The notes: generated by a model not told the origin, from the letters alone. A DNA stretch of 64,000 nucleotides from Alicyclobacillaceae bacterium I2511 (GCA_003584005.1 QXHL01000012.1:1-64000); one strand, 5' to 3'; positions 51,687 through 61,754 are shown, numbered from the stretch's first letter. A program made the numbers and translations.

Positions 51687-54466
51687 GGCCATTGATTGTC
51701 GTCGTCCCGCAGTGGGATGGGCTCCCGAGTCAACGACTCGTTAGCCTGATTGCCCTACGCTGGCAACCTGGCCAAACAGCAGAGTGTTGCCACATTCAGG
51801 TGGCAAACGTGGACTCGTCCTTCCCAGAACGAATTTCATTACATCCTTGGCCAACTCTGCTGTCCTTTGCCAATGAGGGGATGTGGAGCCTCTGGGAGGT
51901 GGGGGAAAGTCTTGCACCCATTCAAAATGCCTGTGAAGATGCAGGATATGCTTTAAACACCCCGGTGGGACAAGTGCTCGACCTCAGCCAATTGGCCCGT
52001 TTGTTACAGCCTGGCATAGCGGCGGAACAGCTTGTTCCAACTTGGCAAACAACAGAGTCAGATGCCAATACAGATGAAGAGCTAGGACACATTCAGGATC
52101 TAACCACTACTACCACGCAGTGGTTAGAAAATCTGTGGACGCGCTCAACAGCTTTCCCCTTCATTACCCTGCAACAGCTGACACGTTTGGCAAGCCTGTT
52201 GTCTCCCGCCTTGGCGGAATGGTTTGCAGCCGCTGCGCAACAGCGAATGGAACATGCTGGGGATCACTTGCCACCCGAGTGTGACTGCATTTCCCAGCTG
52301 GTTTTTAGTTCTACAAAGCCCCATAGTACATCGGAAAATGCACTGGGGAATCAACAAAGCAGCGATAACGTGGAAAATAAGGCAGAGTTCCTACTGTCCG
52401 CAAACGGCCCCTTGGCGACTGCATTGTCTGGATTTGAGGTTCGTCCGGGTCAACAAATCATGATGCGAGAAGTTGTCAAAGCACTGGTTGGGGATACCCA
52501 TCTGCTTGTTGAAGCGGGAACCGGCATTGGCAAATCCCTAGCTTATTTGATTCCTGCCCTGTTATATGCAAAGGCTGAGGATACCCGAGTAGTAGTTTCA
52601 ACGCAAACCATCTCACTACAGGACCAGATTCAGCAACGGGATTTCCCCATGTTGGGACAAGTCGTCGGAGATGGCCTGTCCTTAGCAGTACTCAAGGGAC
52701 GGACCCACTATGTGTGTTTGCGTAAAATCCATCAAGAAATGCCACTAATAAGTGTGGGATTGCCTGTAGAGGAAATAGAAGCCTTCATCAAACTGTTGGT
52801 GTGGTTAGTGGAAACTCCCGCAGGATTGCGGGAAGAACTCCCCCAGACACGGCAGGACAGAGAAACTTGGCAACGTGTGCAAAGTGAGTCAGAAACGTGT
52901 ATTTCGCGACGTTGCCCATTTTTTCGGGCATGTTACTATTTCCGGGCGCGTGCTGCTGCATATGATGCGGATGTTCTGGTCACAAACCACTCCTTGCTGT
53001 TTACCGATCTAAAAACAAATCATCGAATACTCCCTAAATATGACAAACTAATTGTAGACGAGGCCCATCATCTAACAGAACAGGCTACCGTGCATTTGGG
53101 TCAAGAGGTTTATTGGTATCAATTGTTGGCATCCTTCAATCGTCTGACTCGAGACCATGGTCGGCGTGGTGTACTGGCTGATTTACAGCAACGTCTCACG
53201 GAAACGGCGGCAGTTTCCCTGTTGAATACACTCACAAAGGTGCAGGAGCACTTAGAAGGGCTCCGTTTCACCGTAGAACAAGCATTTGTCGCCTTGGCCA
53301 GTTTATTACCTCAGGCGGGTCCACAAGAGGTGCGTCTCGCCACACATATGGTTTCCCATCCAGCCTGGGGACGTTACTTGGAGCAGTGTATACTGATTTC
53401 TGACGTTACCCGTTCATTGGGTCAAGACGCAGTGAAATTAGGAGAAGCTGCAAATGCCGCTGTTGATGTGGAACTGGCCGGACGGCTTTTAGATGGCTTT
53501 GGATACTTACAGGAATTATTGTCACAGTTGAACATCTTGGTAGACACTCGCTTGGAGGATGAAAATTGGGTGCTGTGGTTGAATCAATCTGGCGTATCTC
53601 CGGTAACTTTGGGGATACACCACACCCCGATGAACGTAGCAAAACTGTTGCATGATACCCTATTTCAGGAAACGCGCAGCGTCATTCTAACATCTGCTAC
53701 CCTCTCAGTGGATGGAAAATTTGACTATCCGGCACGCGAATTAGGGTTGGATACTGAACTGACCGAGGGAGGACTGCGAACCCTGTCCGTCGCCTCACCT
53801 TTTGATTACTCGAAACAAGCATTATTGTGTATTCCTAACGATGTACCCGATTTAGCTGGTGTGACAGATACTCAGGCAGCCGCGTGGCTAGCACATTCTC
53901 TGCTGACCCTGGCGACAGCAAGCGGCGGGCACATGCTGGTGTTGTTCACCAGTCACGGTCTGTTACGAGCCACGGCACAAAGTCTGCGCATACCGTTGGA
54001 ACATACGGGCATACGTCTGTATGCACAGGGGATTGATGGTGGGCGCAGTCACCTGTTACAGTCTTTCCGCAATCACCCCCAATCTGTGCTGCTGGGAGCC
54101 CAGTCTTTTTGGGAAGGCATTGATCTGCCAGGCAAAGAGTTGACGGTGTTGGTAATCGTGCGCCTGCCGTTTGCACCGCCCACACACCCGGTGACCCAAG
54201 CACGACATGAACGATTACAATCTCTAGGAAAGAGTCCTTTCTGGTTCGCCAGCCTGCCTGAGGCTGTGGTGAGGTTTAGACAGGGATTTGGCCGTCTGAT
54301 TCGAACCACACAAGATCGGGGAGTTGTGATTGTCTATGATAAACGCATCATTAAATCCACTTATGGGAAGTCATTCCTTCGTTCGTTGTCTGGCGTGACA
54401 CCATTGGTGGGGCCTGAGCAACAGGTGGTAGGCAAAGCAGTCGCTTTTTTGCGTCATGAACATTAA
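51683..54466 (+). CDS. dinG: DinG-type ATP-dependent helicase with degenerate exonuclease domain
   Basis: An XPD-like superfamily 2 helicase. Walker A EAGTGIGKS lies near residue 277; CISRRCPFFRACYYFRAR (near 407) carries iron-sulfur-type cysteines; DEAHH near 457; FWEGIDLPG and QGFGRLIR (near 868) are C-terminal motifs. B. subtilis-type DinG has an N-terminal DnaQ-like exonuclease. Here the corresponding 250 residues are present, but the first acidic motif is replaced (VVVPQWDGLPS where DxE would be), so nuclease activity is doubtful. 927 aa. GTG start overlapping birA; AGGAGGGTCAAG site. Confidence 0.9.
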   Translation: MRPLIVVVPQWDGLPSQRLVSLIALRWQPGQTAECCHIQVANVDSSFPERISLHPWPTLLSFANEGMWSLWEVGESLAPIQNACEDAGYALNTPVGQVLDLSQLARLLQPGIAAEQLVPTWQTTESDANTDEELGHIQDLTTTTTQWLENLWTRSTAFPFITLQQLTRLASLLSPALAEWFAAAAQQRMEHAGDHLPPECDCISQLVFSSTKPHSTSENALGNQQSSDNVENKAEFLLSANGPLATALSGFEVRPGQQIMMREVVKALVGDTHLLVEAGTGIGKSLAYLIPALLYAKAEDTRVVVSTQTISLQDQIQQRDFPMLGQVVGDGLSLAVLKGRTHYVCLRKIHQEMPLISVGLPVEEIEAFIKLLVWLVETPAGLREELPQTRQDRETWQRVQSESETCISRRCPFFRACYYFRARAAAYDADVLVTNHSLLFTDLKTNHRILPKYDKLIVDEAHHLTEQATVHLGQEVYWYQLLASFNRLTRDHGRRGVLADLQQRLTETAAVSLLNTLTKVQEHLEGLRFTVEQAFVALASLLPQAGPQEVRLATHMVSHPAWGRYLEQCILISDVTRSLGQDAVKLGEAANAAVDVELAGRLLDGFGYLQELLSQLNILVDTRLEDENWVLWLNQSGVSPVTLGIHHTPMNVAKLLHDTLFQETRSVILTSATLSVDGKFDYPARELGLDTELTEGGLRTLSVASPFDYSKQALLCIPNDVPDLAGVTDTQAAAWLAHSLLTLATASGGHMLVLFTSHGLLRATAQSLRIPLEHTGIRLYAQGIDGGRSHLLQSFRNHPQSVLLGAQSFWEGIDLPGKELTVLVIVRLPFAPPTHPVTQARHERLQSLGKSPFWFASLPEAVVRFRQGFGRLIRTTQDRGVVIVYDKRIIKSTYGKSFLRSLSGVTPLVGPEQQVVGKAVAFLRHEH

Positions 54467-54598
54467 AGCGCTTGTCTAAAAAGCAAAAAACTCGTGGGGA
54501 TCTCTGCCTGGCAGTCGGAAGGGGAATCCCGTATAATCGAAAATGTTGTGAGAGGTTTAGCGGCTTGTGCGACTGTAAGCACAGAGAGGAGCAGCTTG

Positions 54599-55363
54599 AT
54601 GCGCATTTTAATCAGCAACGACGATGGAATCCACGCCCCGGGGATTCGAGCCTTGTTAAAAGTCGTCGCAGACCTCGGTGAGGTGGTGGTGGTGGCACCG
54701 GACGGGCAGAGGAGCGCTTCCAGTCACGGCATCTCTTTGCACGGCCAATTGCAGGCACAGCCGGTGTCACTCGGTTACGGCCATGTGACGGGGTTTGCAC
54801 TCACTGGAACACCTGTGGACTGTGTGAAATGGGCCATTTCGGTCGTCAATCATGGCAGACCCTTTGATTTAATGTTTTCTGGTATCAACGAAGGTGCCAA
54901 TTTAGCCACAGACGTACTTTACTCTGGCACGGTGGCTGCCGCTGGAGAAGCGGCCTTACTCCATACTCCGGCCATCGCCTTTTCTCTTGTCGGACCGCCC
55001 TTTCCCTTCACTGAGGCTGCCGACACAGCGCTTCGAATTATTCAGCAAGTGTCTTTGGAAACCTTGCCAGCAGACACCTTTTTAAACGTAAATATTCCTG
55101 CTAAACAGGCGAGCACAGACAAGTGGACCATCACAAAACTAGGTGCCCGCAGTTACAAGGACGAATTTGTCACACAAACAAATGCCCATGGCCAGGTTGT
55201 TTATCGTTATAGTGGTGAACCCCTGGATGGACCCATGGATGAGGATACAGACGTGGCCGCCATCATGCGGCGTGAAATTAGTATGACTCCCTTGCGCTAT
55301 CGTTTTACCGACTATGCAACGGTGAAAGCGATGACTGCCAGCGAAGCATTGCTCAACAGATGA
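54599..55363 (+). CDS. surE: 5'/3'-nucleotidase SurE
   Basis: Metal-dependent phosphatase acting on nucleoside monophosphates and possibly short polyphosphate. MRILISNDDGIHAPGIRAL contains the aspartate metal ligands (residues 8-9), followed by VAPDGQRSASSH (near 32), GTPVDCVKWAI and SGINEGANLATDVLYSGTVA (near 94). 254 aa. ATG 54599 follows GAGGAG. It is not a neighbour of dinG in B. subtilis and looks like an insertion before ypmA. Confidence 0.93.
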   Translation: MRILISNDDGIHAPGIRALLKVVADLGEVVVVAPDGQRSASSHGISLHGQLQAQPVSLGYGHVTGFALTGTPVDCVKWAISVVNHGRPFDLMFSGINEGANLATDVLYSGTVAAAGEAALLHTPAIAFSLVGPPFPFTEAADTALRIIQQVSLETLPADTFLNVNIPAKQASTDKWTITKLGARSYKDEFVTQTNAHGQVVYRYSGEPLDGPMDEDTDVAAIMRREISMTPLRYRFTDYATVKAMTASEALLNR

Positions 55364-55426
55364 TAGCTAGATAATGCTTACCCCAACGCGTTTATTGCCA
55401 AGTATGTGGGCGAGGAGAAATGAGCC

Positions 55427-55597
55427 ATGTCTGGGGAATTTACTGTTTTAGGGACATTCACCATGGGGGCTACAGACGACCTGTATCGTCTTGTGGACTT
55501 TTTAAATCGGAATCTAAAAAATCAACAGGTGATTTTTGGCTTGTCTAAAGCCACCGAGAAGGACAAAATGATAATCACTCTTTATCGAACCGAGTGA
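55427..55597 (+). CDS. ypmA: small protein YpmA (DUF4264 type)
   Basis: A 56-residue protein, GEFTVLGTFTMGATDDLYRL and later FLNRNLKNQQVIFGLSKATE, ending in ITLYRTE. Spacing and pattern (TDLYKIVDSLNR...FGLA..YRT) match B. subtilis YpmA, and it is followed directly by ypmB. Function unknown. CGAGGAGAAA precedes the ATG. Confidence 0.82.
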   Translation: MSGEFTVLGTFTMGATDDLYRLVDFLNRNLKNQQVIFGLSKATEKDKMIITLYRTE

Positions 55598-56145
55598 GAT
55601 GGATGAGACATTGGAAACGCTGGCTCACCCTGAGTGGGTTGGCCTTAGTGGTGATTGCGACCGCTTTTATATGGGCTGTCTGGAACAGCTTGTCCAGTGA
55701 ATGGAGAATTGAAGCAAGCGCAGCCCAATACGCATTAAATCACTCCCCCATGCAACAACTAACGAGCTACAGCGTATTTACAGGGGCTGGAGCACAGGAG
55801 GTATTCACAGGCAAAGACGGATTTGGCAGAAAATGGGTTGCTTTTGTGTATGGACCGCCTTATGCTGTCAAATCAGTGCCTAGCACAGGGATGTGGTCTG
55901 CAACACGTCTGACAAAATCTCTGAAATTACAGCACATCACACCCGTTCATTTGAATCTTGGGTACTTCAACGCAGCCGCTAGGGAATCCTTTCACACTGC
56001 AGCCGATGTGGTGTGGGAGTGTTACGTCCGTTTACCCTCTGGACTTCTGGCCTATATCTACTACGATGCCTATTCTGGACAACAAATTGCCACATACATC
56101 CTGGCCCCATCGTCTTTCAGTCAACTGACCCAAAACTTTGGCTGA
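55594..56145 (+). CDS. ypmB: membrane-anchored protein YpmB
   Basis: One N-terminal membrane segment (about residues 12-31, LSGLALVVIATAFIWAVWN) with a large outer domain of the DUF5590/PepSY type (YSVFTGAGAQEVFTGKDGFG...YYDAYSGQQIATYI). 183 aa. It overlaps ypmA by 4 bases; GTG at 55594 or ATG at 55603 may be the start. Same order as B. subtilis, though aspB, which normally follows, is missing. Function unknown. Confidence 0.82.
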   Translation: MRWMRHWKRWLTLSGLALVVIATAFIWAVWNSLSSEWRIEASAAQYALNHSPMQQLTSYSVFTGAGAQEVFTGKDGFGRKWVAFVYGPPYAVKSVPSTGMWSATRLTKSLKLQHITPVHLNLGYFNAAARESFHTAADVVWECYVRLPSGLLAYIYYDAYSGQQIATYILAPSSFSQLTQNFG

Positions 56146-56237
56146 ATAGCTTGTGTAGCCATTTCAATGGCACGGGGTTAGATCATTTAGTGGAACTATT
56201 TTTCTATTAACTGTGGATAGCTGTGGTAAGATGTGCT

Positions 56238-56267
56238 TTAACCACTTTTGTTTGAGCATGCTATACT
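56238..56267 (+). promoter_or_regulatory. probable promoter of the membrane protein / M41 protease pair
   Basis: TTAACC (56238-56243), 18-base spacer, TATACT (56262-56267) preceded by TGC, an extended -10. It lies about 48 bases before the TTG start. An imperfect palindrome GGCCATTC...GAACGGCC follows at 56281-56298. Confidence 0.55.
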
Positions 56268-56314
56268 GTAGTTATTCTCAGGCCATTCGTGAACGGCCAA
56301 GGAGGCGCGAGCCA

Positions 56315-56839
56315 TTGTCACGGATTCGCCTCGTTCCAATCATTTTCATTATGCTGGTAAGTTTAGTCGTGCTGTTTGGAGGCTGGCAGGCCTATCAGCG
56401 TTTGAATTTAGTGAATCCACTTAAAACCAAGTTACAAACTATTCAAGGAGTTCAGTCTGTACAAGTGGTGAATGGCAATCCCAATGTGATTACGGTTCAA
56501 CTGGGTAAGGTCAAAGACCTCCAGACTACTTACCATTCTCTTACCCAGACTATTACGGAAACTCTAGGGAGTAACCAGCCAATCACTATCTTGGATCACC
56601 GCAACAGCATTCTCACTCAAGATGATGAGTCATTGCAACCCATTATTCTTGAAGGGTTGGCCAAGGGCAACTATGTCGAAATGATTCTCCAAGTTAAGCA
56701 GGCCGCTGTGAAACTCGGAATCAATGTGAGAGTGACCATGGACAGTCAAAACGTGTTTGTACAACTGGAGCAGGGATCCTATTATCTGTACGATGTGCAG
56801 AGTTACCATCTACCAGGAACGGGGGGTGCAGCCTCTTGA
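56315..56839 (+). CDS. single-pass membrane protein of unknown function, coupled to an M41 protease
   Basis: One hydrophobic helix near the N-terminus (VPIIFIMLVSLVVLFGGW, residues 7-24) precedes about 150 residues predicted outside the cytoplasm. No cysteine or known motif stands out; repeats of V-Q-V and ITVQLGKV suggest small beta-alpha-beta folds. TTG at 56315 has AAGGAGG upstream. 174 aa. Its stop overlaps the M41 protease start by one base (TGATG), which argues for coupled expression and a shared complex. It could provide the outer domain that the protease lacks, an inference only. Confidence 0.6.
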   Translation: MSRIRLVPIIFIMLVSLVVLFGGWQAYQRLNLVNPLKTKLQTIQGVQSVQVVNGNPNVITVQLGKVKDLQTTYHSLTQTITETLGSNQPITILDHRNSILTQDDESLQPIILEGLAKGNYVEMILQVKQAAVKLGINVRVTMDSQNVFVQLEQGSYYLYDVQSYHLPGTGGAAS

Positions 56840-58395
56840 TGAAAGAATGGCTGTTGGGCATTGGTGTTGCGTTGGTTATTTTTCTTGCCTTTTTGCACGT
56901 GAACATCTTGCCATTGCTGTTTCTTGGTGGACTTGCTGGTATGTTATGGTTTATGATGGAGCGACGCAATGGGACTCCCGCCATAGCCAGAGACATCCCC
57001 GTTAAGCATCACGTGGAATTCGACGAAATTGGCGGTCAAGAAACAGCAAAGCGGGAATTGATGGAAGCTTTGGACTTCTTGCGCTACCGGGATCGCATCA
57101 AGAGTTTGGGGATTCGGCCGTTGAAAGGCATCTTGCTCACTGGCCCACCCGGAACGGGTAAAACGCTGATGGCCAAGGCAGCTGCCACGTATACGGATTC
57201 AATCTTTCTTTCCGCTACCGGGAGCGAGTTTGTGGAGATGTATGTAGGTGTCGGCGCACAGCGAGTGCGGGACTTGTTCCGACGGGCGAGGACCTCGGCT
57301 AAAAAAGAAAACAAGGACTCGGCCATTATCTTCATTGATGAAATTGACGTGTTAGGTGGGCGGAGGGGACAATTCAGCCATCAGGAATATGACCAGACCT
57401 TAAATCAGTTGCTGACTGAAATGGATGGCATGTCCACAACTCAAAGTCCATCGGTGCTTCTGGTTGCAGCCACCAACCGTTCTGACATCCTTGACCCAGC
57501 ATTACTGCGCCCGGGTCGGTTTGACCGTCAAATCAAAGTCGATTTACCAGACAAGGATGGCCGATTGCATATTCTCAAAATTCAGACTCGCAGCAAACCT
57601 CTCGCAGAAAACGTGGACATGGAGCACATCGCCCGTGAAACTTATGGGTTCTCTGGTGCCCAGTTGGAGGCGCTAGTTAATGAAGCGGCCATTATTGCCC
57701 TGCGCAACAATGGAGACAAAGTGACCCAAGAAATGTTTCGAGACGCTGTGGATAAGGTATTGATGGGGGAAAAAACAGGTCGAAAGCCCACAGAAGAAGA
57801 CCTGGAACGTGTGGCCATCCATGAACTGGGGCACGCCATCATTAGCGAACTGATGCGGCCGGGAACAGTTTCTCACATTACCATCGCACCCCGTGGAGAC
57901 GCCTTGGGGTTTGTGCGGCAAATTCCGGAAAGTGATCGCTATTTGTATACGCTGGATCACCTGAAACAGCAAATCAACGTTGCTTTGGCGGGTAGTTTAG
58001 CTGAGGAACTTCATTATGGAAACCGCAGCACAGGAGCACAAAATGATTTTATGCAGGCTTCTTCTCTAGCACGCACCCTGGTAAAGTGTGGCTTATCCCG
58101 CATTGGTATTGTGGATGAGGAAAACCTACCAGATGCGGTATTGGACACGGAGGTACGCTATATTCTTGCAGAGCAGGACAAAATCACACGAGAATTGTTG
58201 AAACCCTTTAAAGACCATATATTGGAATTTGCTCATCACATTGTGGAAGAAGAGAGCATCAACGGAACAGAGTTTCGCGGTTGGTTGGACCCCATTCAAG
58301 CAACACAGGTAGGAGCGCAAAAGGGCGTAACTATAGAAAATACCATCAATATACAATTACCAGAAACGAGTCATAGTTTATCCCAGGGAGCGTAA
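56839..58395 (+). CDS. FtsH-like AAA+ zinc metalloprotease (M41) without outer domain
   Basis: A membrane ATP-dependent protease. Two membrane helices are packed within residues 5-40 with only a short turn between them, so the outer domain of FtsH is absent. Walker A GPPGTGKT is near residue 100, Walker B IIFIDEID near 163, the SRH ATNRSDILDPALLRPGRFDR near 210. The zinc motif is HELGH (near 327) and the third ligand lies in TGAQNDFMQA (near 400). 518 aa, shorter than FtsH (about 600-650). It lies in the place of aspB and is coupled to the single-pass protein upstream. ftsH itself should lie elsewhere. Confidence 0.87.
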   Translation: MKEWLLGIGVALVIFLAFLHVNILPLLFLGGLAGMLWFMMERRNGTPAIARDIPVKHHVEFDEIGGQETAKRELMEALDFLRYRDRIKSLGIRPLKGILLTGPPGTGKTLMAKAAATYTDSIFLSATGSEFVEMYVGVGAQRVRDLFRRARTSAKKENKDSAIIFIDEIDVLGGRRGQFSHQEYDQTLNQLLTEMDGMSTTQSPSVLLVAATNRSDILDPALLRPGRFDRQIKVDLPDKDGRLHILKIQTRSKPLAENVDMEHIARETYGFSGAQLEALVNEAAIIALRNNGDKVTQEMFRDAVDKVLMGEKTGRKPTEEDLERVAIHELGHAIISELMRPGTVSHITIAPRGDALGFVRQIPESDRYLYTLDHLKQQINVALAGSLAEELHYGNRSTGAQNDFMQASSLARTLVKCGLSRIGIVDEENLPDAVLDTEVRYILAEQDKITRELLKPFKDHILEFAHHIVEEESINGTEFRGWLDPIQATQVGAQKGVTIENTINIQLPETSHSLSQGA

Positions 58396-58596
58396 CTTTT
58401 TAATTTCTTGGGACAAAAAAATTCTCCCCTATGGGTGTTGTGCAATTCCACTTGTGTCCATGATTCACCTGATCTATGTTATTTAGAAGAGGGGCCCCCT
58501 AAATGGGCTGTACCATACCCAGGGCAACCTCTCTTCAAGTGTTGTGTCGTTTTCTCAGAGACACCTTCTACCCCATGCAGAAAGAAGGACTTGCTG

Positions 58597-59907
58597 TTGA
58601 ACCCAGCGGAATACCCCATTACAACCACCATTGCACAGGTTCACAACTACATGGATCAAAACATCCGTATTCAGGGATGGTTATACAGTAAACGTTCCAG
58701 CGGTAAAATCCATTTTTTACAAATTCGGGACGGCTCCGGATCTATTCAATGCGTGGTGGTCAGAAGTGAGGTACCCCCGGAAGTTTTTGCCGTCAGTGAG
58801 GTACTCTCACAGGAGAGCGCCGTAATTGTGGAAGGTCTTGTTCGTAGAGATACTCGCTCGTCATTAGGTTACGAACTCAGCGTACAGAATCTGATACACG
58901 TTTCAACTGCCCCGGATTATCCGATAACTCATAAGGAACACGGGATTGACTTTCTACTGGATCATCGCCATTTGTGGATCCGTACCCCGCGCCAACGAGC
59001 CATCTTAAAGATACGGGCCGAAGTGTTACGGGCTATGTCCGATTATCTAGACGGTAATGGGTTCACACGGGTAGATCCACCGATTCTTACACCCACCGCT
59101 GCAGAAGGGACAACAGAACTTTTCCATATTCAGTACTTTGATCAAGAGGCTTATTTAACCCAAAGTGGTCAAATGTATATGGAGGCTGCGGCCATGGCCA
59201 TGGGTAAAGTGTATTCCATGGGGCCGACCTTTCGTGCGGAGCGTTCGAAAACTCGTCGCCATCTGATTGAGTTCTGGATGATTGAACCGGAAATGGCCTA
59301 TTTTACACATGAGGACAACTTAAAATTGCAGGAATCCTTTTTGTCCGCTGTGGTCCAACAGGTGTTAAATCACTGCCAACCCGAATTAGAACTTTTGGGA
59401 CGAGACTTAACCCGATTGCGCGCTGTGCAGCCCCCGTTTCCCCGCATGTCTTATGATGACGCTGTAGTTTGGCTGCAAAATCAAGGACATGAAATTCAGT
59501 GGGGAGAAGACTTTGGCGCACCAGACGAATCTGAACTCGCCAATCAATTTGACCGTCCCGTATTCATTGAGCGATATCCAACAAAAGTGAAGGCTTTCTA
59601 TATGCAGCCAGACCCAAAACGGCCAGAAGTGGCACTGTGTGCTGATTTATTGGCACCTGAAGGGTATGGAGAGATTGTGGGGGGCAGCGAAAGAATCCAC
59701 GATTATACGTTGATGAAGGAGCGGTTTATCGAGCACAAGCTTCCAAATGAGGATTATGCTTGGTACCTGGATTTACGCAAATATGGGTCTGTCCCGCATT
59801 CTGGGTTTGGCATTGGGTTAGAACGCACAGTCGCCTGGATCTGCGGATTGGAGCATGTTCGAGAAGCCGCTGCATTTCCACGACTTCTTTACCGATTATA
59901 CCCTTAA
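58597..59907 (+). CDS. asnS: asparaginyl-tRNA synthetase
   Basis: Class II synthetase charging tRNA-Asn. The N-terminal OB-fold anticodon domain contains [20 protein letters not shown] (near residue 26). Class II motifs are visible: motif 2 [20 protein letters not shown] (near 209) and motif 3 [15 protein letters not shown] (near 407). 436 aa. TTG 58597 after AAGAAGG is the likely start; the long upstream frame to 58408 has no such site. No T-box sequence was seen in the 200 bases upstream. Confidence 0.94.
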   Translation: MNPAEYPITTTIAQVHNYMDQNIRIQGWLYSKRSSGKIHFLQIRDGSGSIQCVVVRSEVPPEVFAVSEVLSQESAVIVEGLVRRDTRSSLGYELSVQNLIHVSTAPDYPITHKEHGIDFLLDHRHLWIRTPRQRAILKIRAEVLRAMSDYLDGNGFTRVDPPILTPTAAEGTTELFHIQYFDQEAYLTQSGQMYMEAAAMAMGKVYSMGPTFRAERSKTRRHLIEFWMIEPEMAYFTHEDNLKLQESFLSAVVQQVLNHCQPELELLGRDLTRLRAVQPPFPRMSYDDAVVWLQNQGHEIQWGEDFGAPDESELANQFDRPVFIERYPTKVKAFYMQPDPKRPEVALCADLLAPEGYGEIVGGSERIHDYTLMKERFIEHKLPNEDYAWYLDLRKYGSVPHSGFGIGLERTVAWICGLEHVREAAAFPRLLYRLYP

Positions 59908-60057
59908 TCAAATTAATTTAAATTTATACAAGGGTATCCCTTCATTATGTTCAAAAGTGAAGTAGGACAGTACAGCGGAGGTGGGGATGTAGCTGCACAG
60001 GGAGGTAGCTGTTCAGGGATCTCCCCACTCTTACACATATTCTTTTGTAAAATACCA

Positions 60058-60066
60058 TGGTATACT
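60058..60066 (+). promoter_or_regulatory. extended -10 promoter upstream of dnaD
   Basis: TGG-TATACT at 60058-60066 is a near-consensus extended -10, 85 bases before the dnaD start. The asnS-dnaD gap also holds a hairpin-like GTGGGGA (59981)/TCCCCAC pair. Confidence 0.45.
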
Positions 60067-60151
60067 GACCGTAAAATAGAGGATCGGACAGTCGTTGGAC
60101 TTTAAAAAATGTAAATAAAAATATAAAAAGAATAGGGAAGGGGCTAAGAGG

Positions 60152-60928
60152 GTGACACAAGCAAACCGGCCGTGGCACGGACCTGCTTGGTTGCAAACAC
60201 CGTTTGTAGCAGTCCCTTACACCTTGTTAAGGAACTGGAACGAATTAGAGTTAAGTGTGGAAGACTTGATTGTGGTGTTGGAAATTATTGCAGCTGGGCA
60301 GGTAGAGGGAAAAGAATTTTTAACTCAGCAGGAGCTCGGGCAGCGCTGTCACCTAGATCCACTCAAAGTCGGTGAATGTATTGGACGACTGTTGGAAAAA
60401 AGTTTGATTTCTATGGGGGAACGTTTGGAACCAAAGGAAGGGACTGTCGCTACCTTTTTTGACGTATCTCCTTTATGGGACAAGCTCTCACAGCCAGAGG
60501 AAGTACCAGACTTGGCTGTGAATAACGAGGAATCCACCAGTGGGACAGACGCTTTCAGCCTGTTTGAGCGTGAGTTTGGTCGGCCTTTGTCTGGTTTTGA
60601 ATACGATCAGATTCAACAGTGGTTACGAGAGGACGAACATCCCCAGTGGATGGTGATTGAAGCATTAAAAGAAGCGGTATTTGCTAACAAGTGCAGTATC
60701 CGTTACATAGATCGCATTTTGTACGATTGGCAACGCCATCAGGTACGCTCTCGTCGAGACTTAGAAACTTATCAGGAAAGTTACCGAGAACGTCAACGGG
60801 CAAGAGAACAGGTGGCAGCCACTCGTGGCAATCGCGGCAACAACGGACGGAAACCAGGGAAACCAGACGTCGGAAATTCCAAGGATGAACGTTATTCAGC
60901 TTTTTACCAATTATTTCCTGACGCTTGA
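60152..60928 (+). CDS. dnaD: DNA replication initiation protein DnaD
   Basis: Loads with DnaB/DnaI in replication initiation in low-GC Gram-positives. The N-terminal winged-helix DnaD domain (about residues 25-110) and the C-terminal DDBH2 domain (from about 140: FEREFGRPLSGFEYDQIQQW ... RYIDRILYDWQRHQVRSRRD) are both seen. 258 aa. GTG start behind GAAGGGGC. nth, which follows in B. subtilis, is absent. Confidence 0.9.
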   Translation: MTQANRPWHGPAWLQTPFVAVPYTLLRNWNELELSVEDLIVVLEIIAAGQVEGKEFLTQQELGQRCHLDPLKVGECIGRLLEKSLISMGERLEPKEGTVATFFDVSPLWDKLSQPEEVPDLAVNNEESTSGTDAFSLFEREFGRPLSGFEYDQIQQWLREDEHPQWMVIEALKEAVFANKCSIRYIDRILYDWQRHQVRSRRDLETYQESYRERQRAREQVAATRGNRGNNGRKPGKPDVGNSKDERYSAFYQLFPDA

Positions 60929-60953
60929 AATAGGGACACCTAACACTCACGGC

Positions 60954-61538
60954 TCATTGTATTGTATTTTTACACTGCAACAGGCCCATCAACTGCGCAA
61001 CTGCGGTCTCCCTGGTCCATGGCAAGTGACCATTCACTTCCCATCGAGTTACCAGCGAATATAAGGTACCGAGAAAAGACTGTGCCAGAAATTCAGCATC
61101 TAAGCGACTGCAGATTTCCCCCTTCATTTGTCCGCGCTGGATTAAATCAGTCACTTGACCTGAGATCACCGACGAAACCTGTTGTTGCAAGAGCTGACGT
61201 ATCTCGGGAACGGCAGTTGAATTTCCAACGAGTTGGAAAAGAATTTGCCGCTCTAAGGAGTTGGTATACGCCTCCAAGTAAGCATCCGCCACATACTGTA
61301 GCTGAGATATCGGATCTGCATTCTTTTGAGCCTGTACAATTTCGTCAATATGTGAAAATGGAGATGCCGCAGCAGCGACCGCTAAAAGTAGTTGTTCTTT
61401 GTCTTTGAAGTACCAAAACACAAGACTAGGTGAAGATAATCCTGCTGCCTTAGCAATATCCTTGATAGTGGCACGAAATCCTTTTTGTGCAAAGGCCACT
61501 CGTGCCCCTTCAATAATGCTCTCTTTCGTGTCTCTCAT
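60954..61538 (-). CDS. TetR family transcriptional regulator
   Basis: A 194-residue repressor. The N-terminal helix-turn-helix is at about residues 5-50 (ESIIEGARVAFAQKGFRATI, then AAGLSSPSLVFWYFKDKEQL). The ligand domain is unassigned. It is encoded divergently to the small YjcZ-like gene at 61800, with a 15-base palindrome between (61755-61769) as a candidate operator. ATG 61538 has AGGGTGATTAC-like sequence upstream on the minus strand. Ligand and target genes unknown. Confidence 0.85.
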   Translation of the reverse strand: MRDTKESIIEGARVAFAQKGFRATIKDIAKAAGLSSPSLVFWYFKDKEQLLLAVAAAASPFSHIDEIVQAQKNADPISQLQYVADAYLEAYTNSLERQILFQLVGNSTAVPEIRQLLQQQVSSVISGQVTDLIQRGQMKGEICSRLDAEFLAQSFLGTLYSLVTRWEVNGHLPWTRETAVAQLMGLLQCKNTIQ

Positions 61539-61754
61539 GTAATCACCCTTCTATAGAACTGTAAGTACTTTTATGAGGGTTCCCAGAAACCCACATAAAA
61601 AATTCCCTACCAAGTTTAACCTTTCCCGTAGTGACCCGTCAATCAAGGACACAAGACTCGTTACAATCCGCAAGGTCCACGCTGCTTGTCAGGCTAGGGG
61701 ACAAATAAAGGCCGATGGCCATCGCCAAATGTCTTGCTTCCTTGCGTAAAATTA

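Noticed and set aside
58396-58596. T-box leader for asnS
   Set aside because: The 200 bases upstream lack the conserved T-box bulge and a terminator hairpin.
60962-61408. plus-strand open frame of 148 codons opposite tetR
   Set aside because: Antisense shadow of the TetR gene, whose helix-turn-helix is clear.
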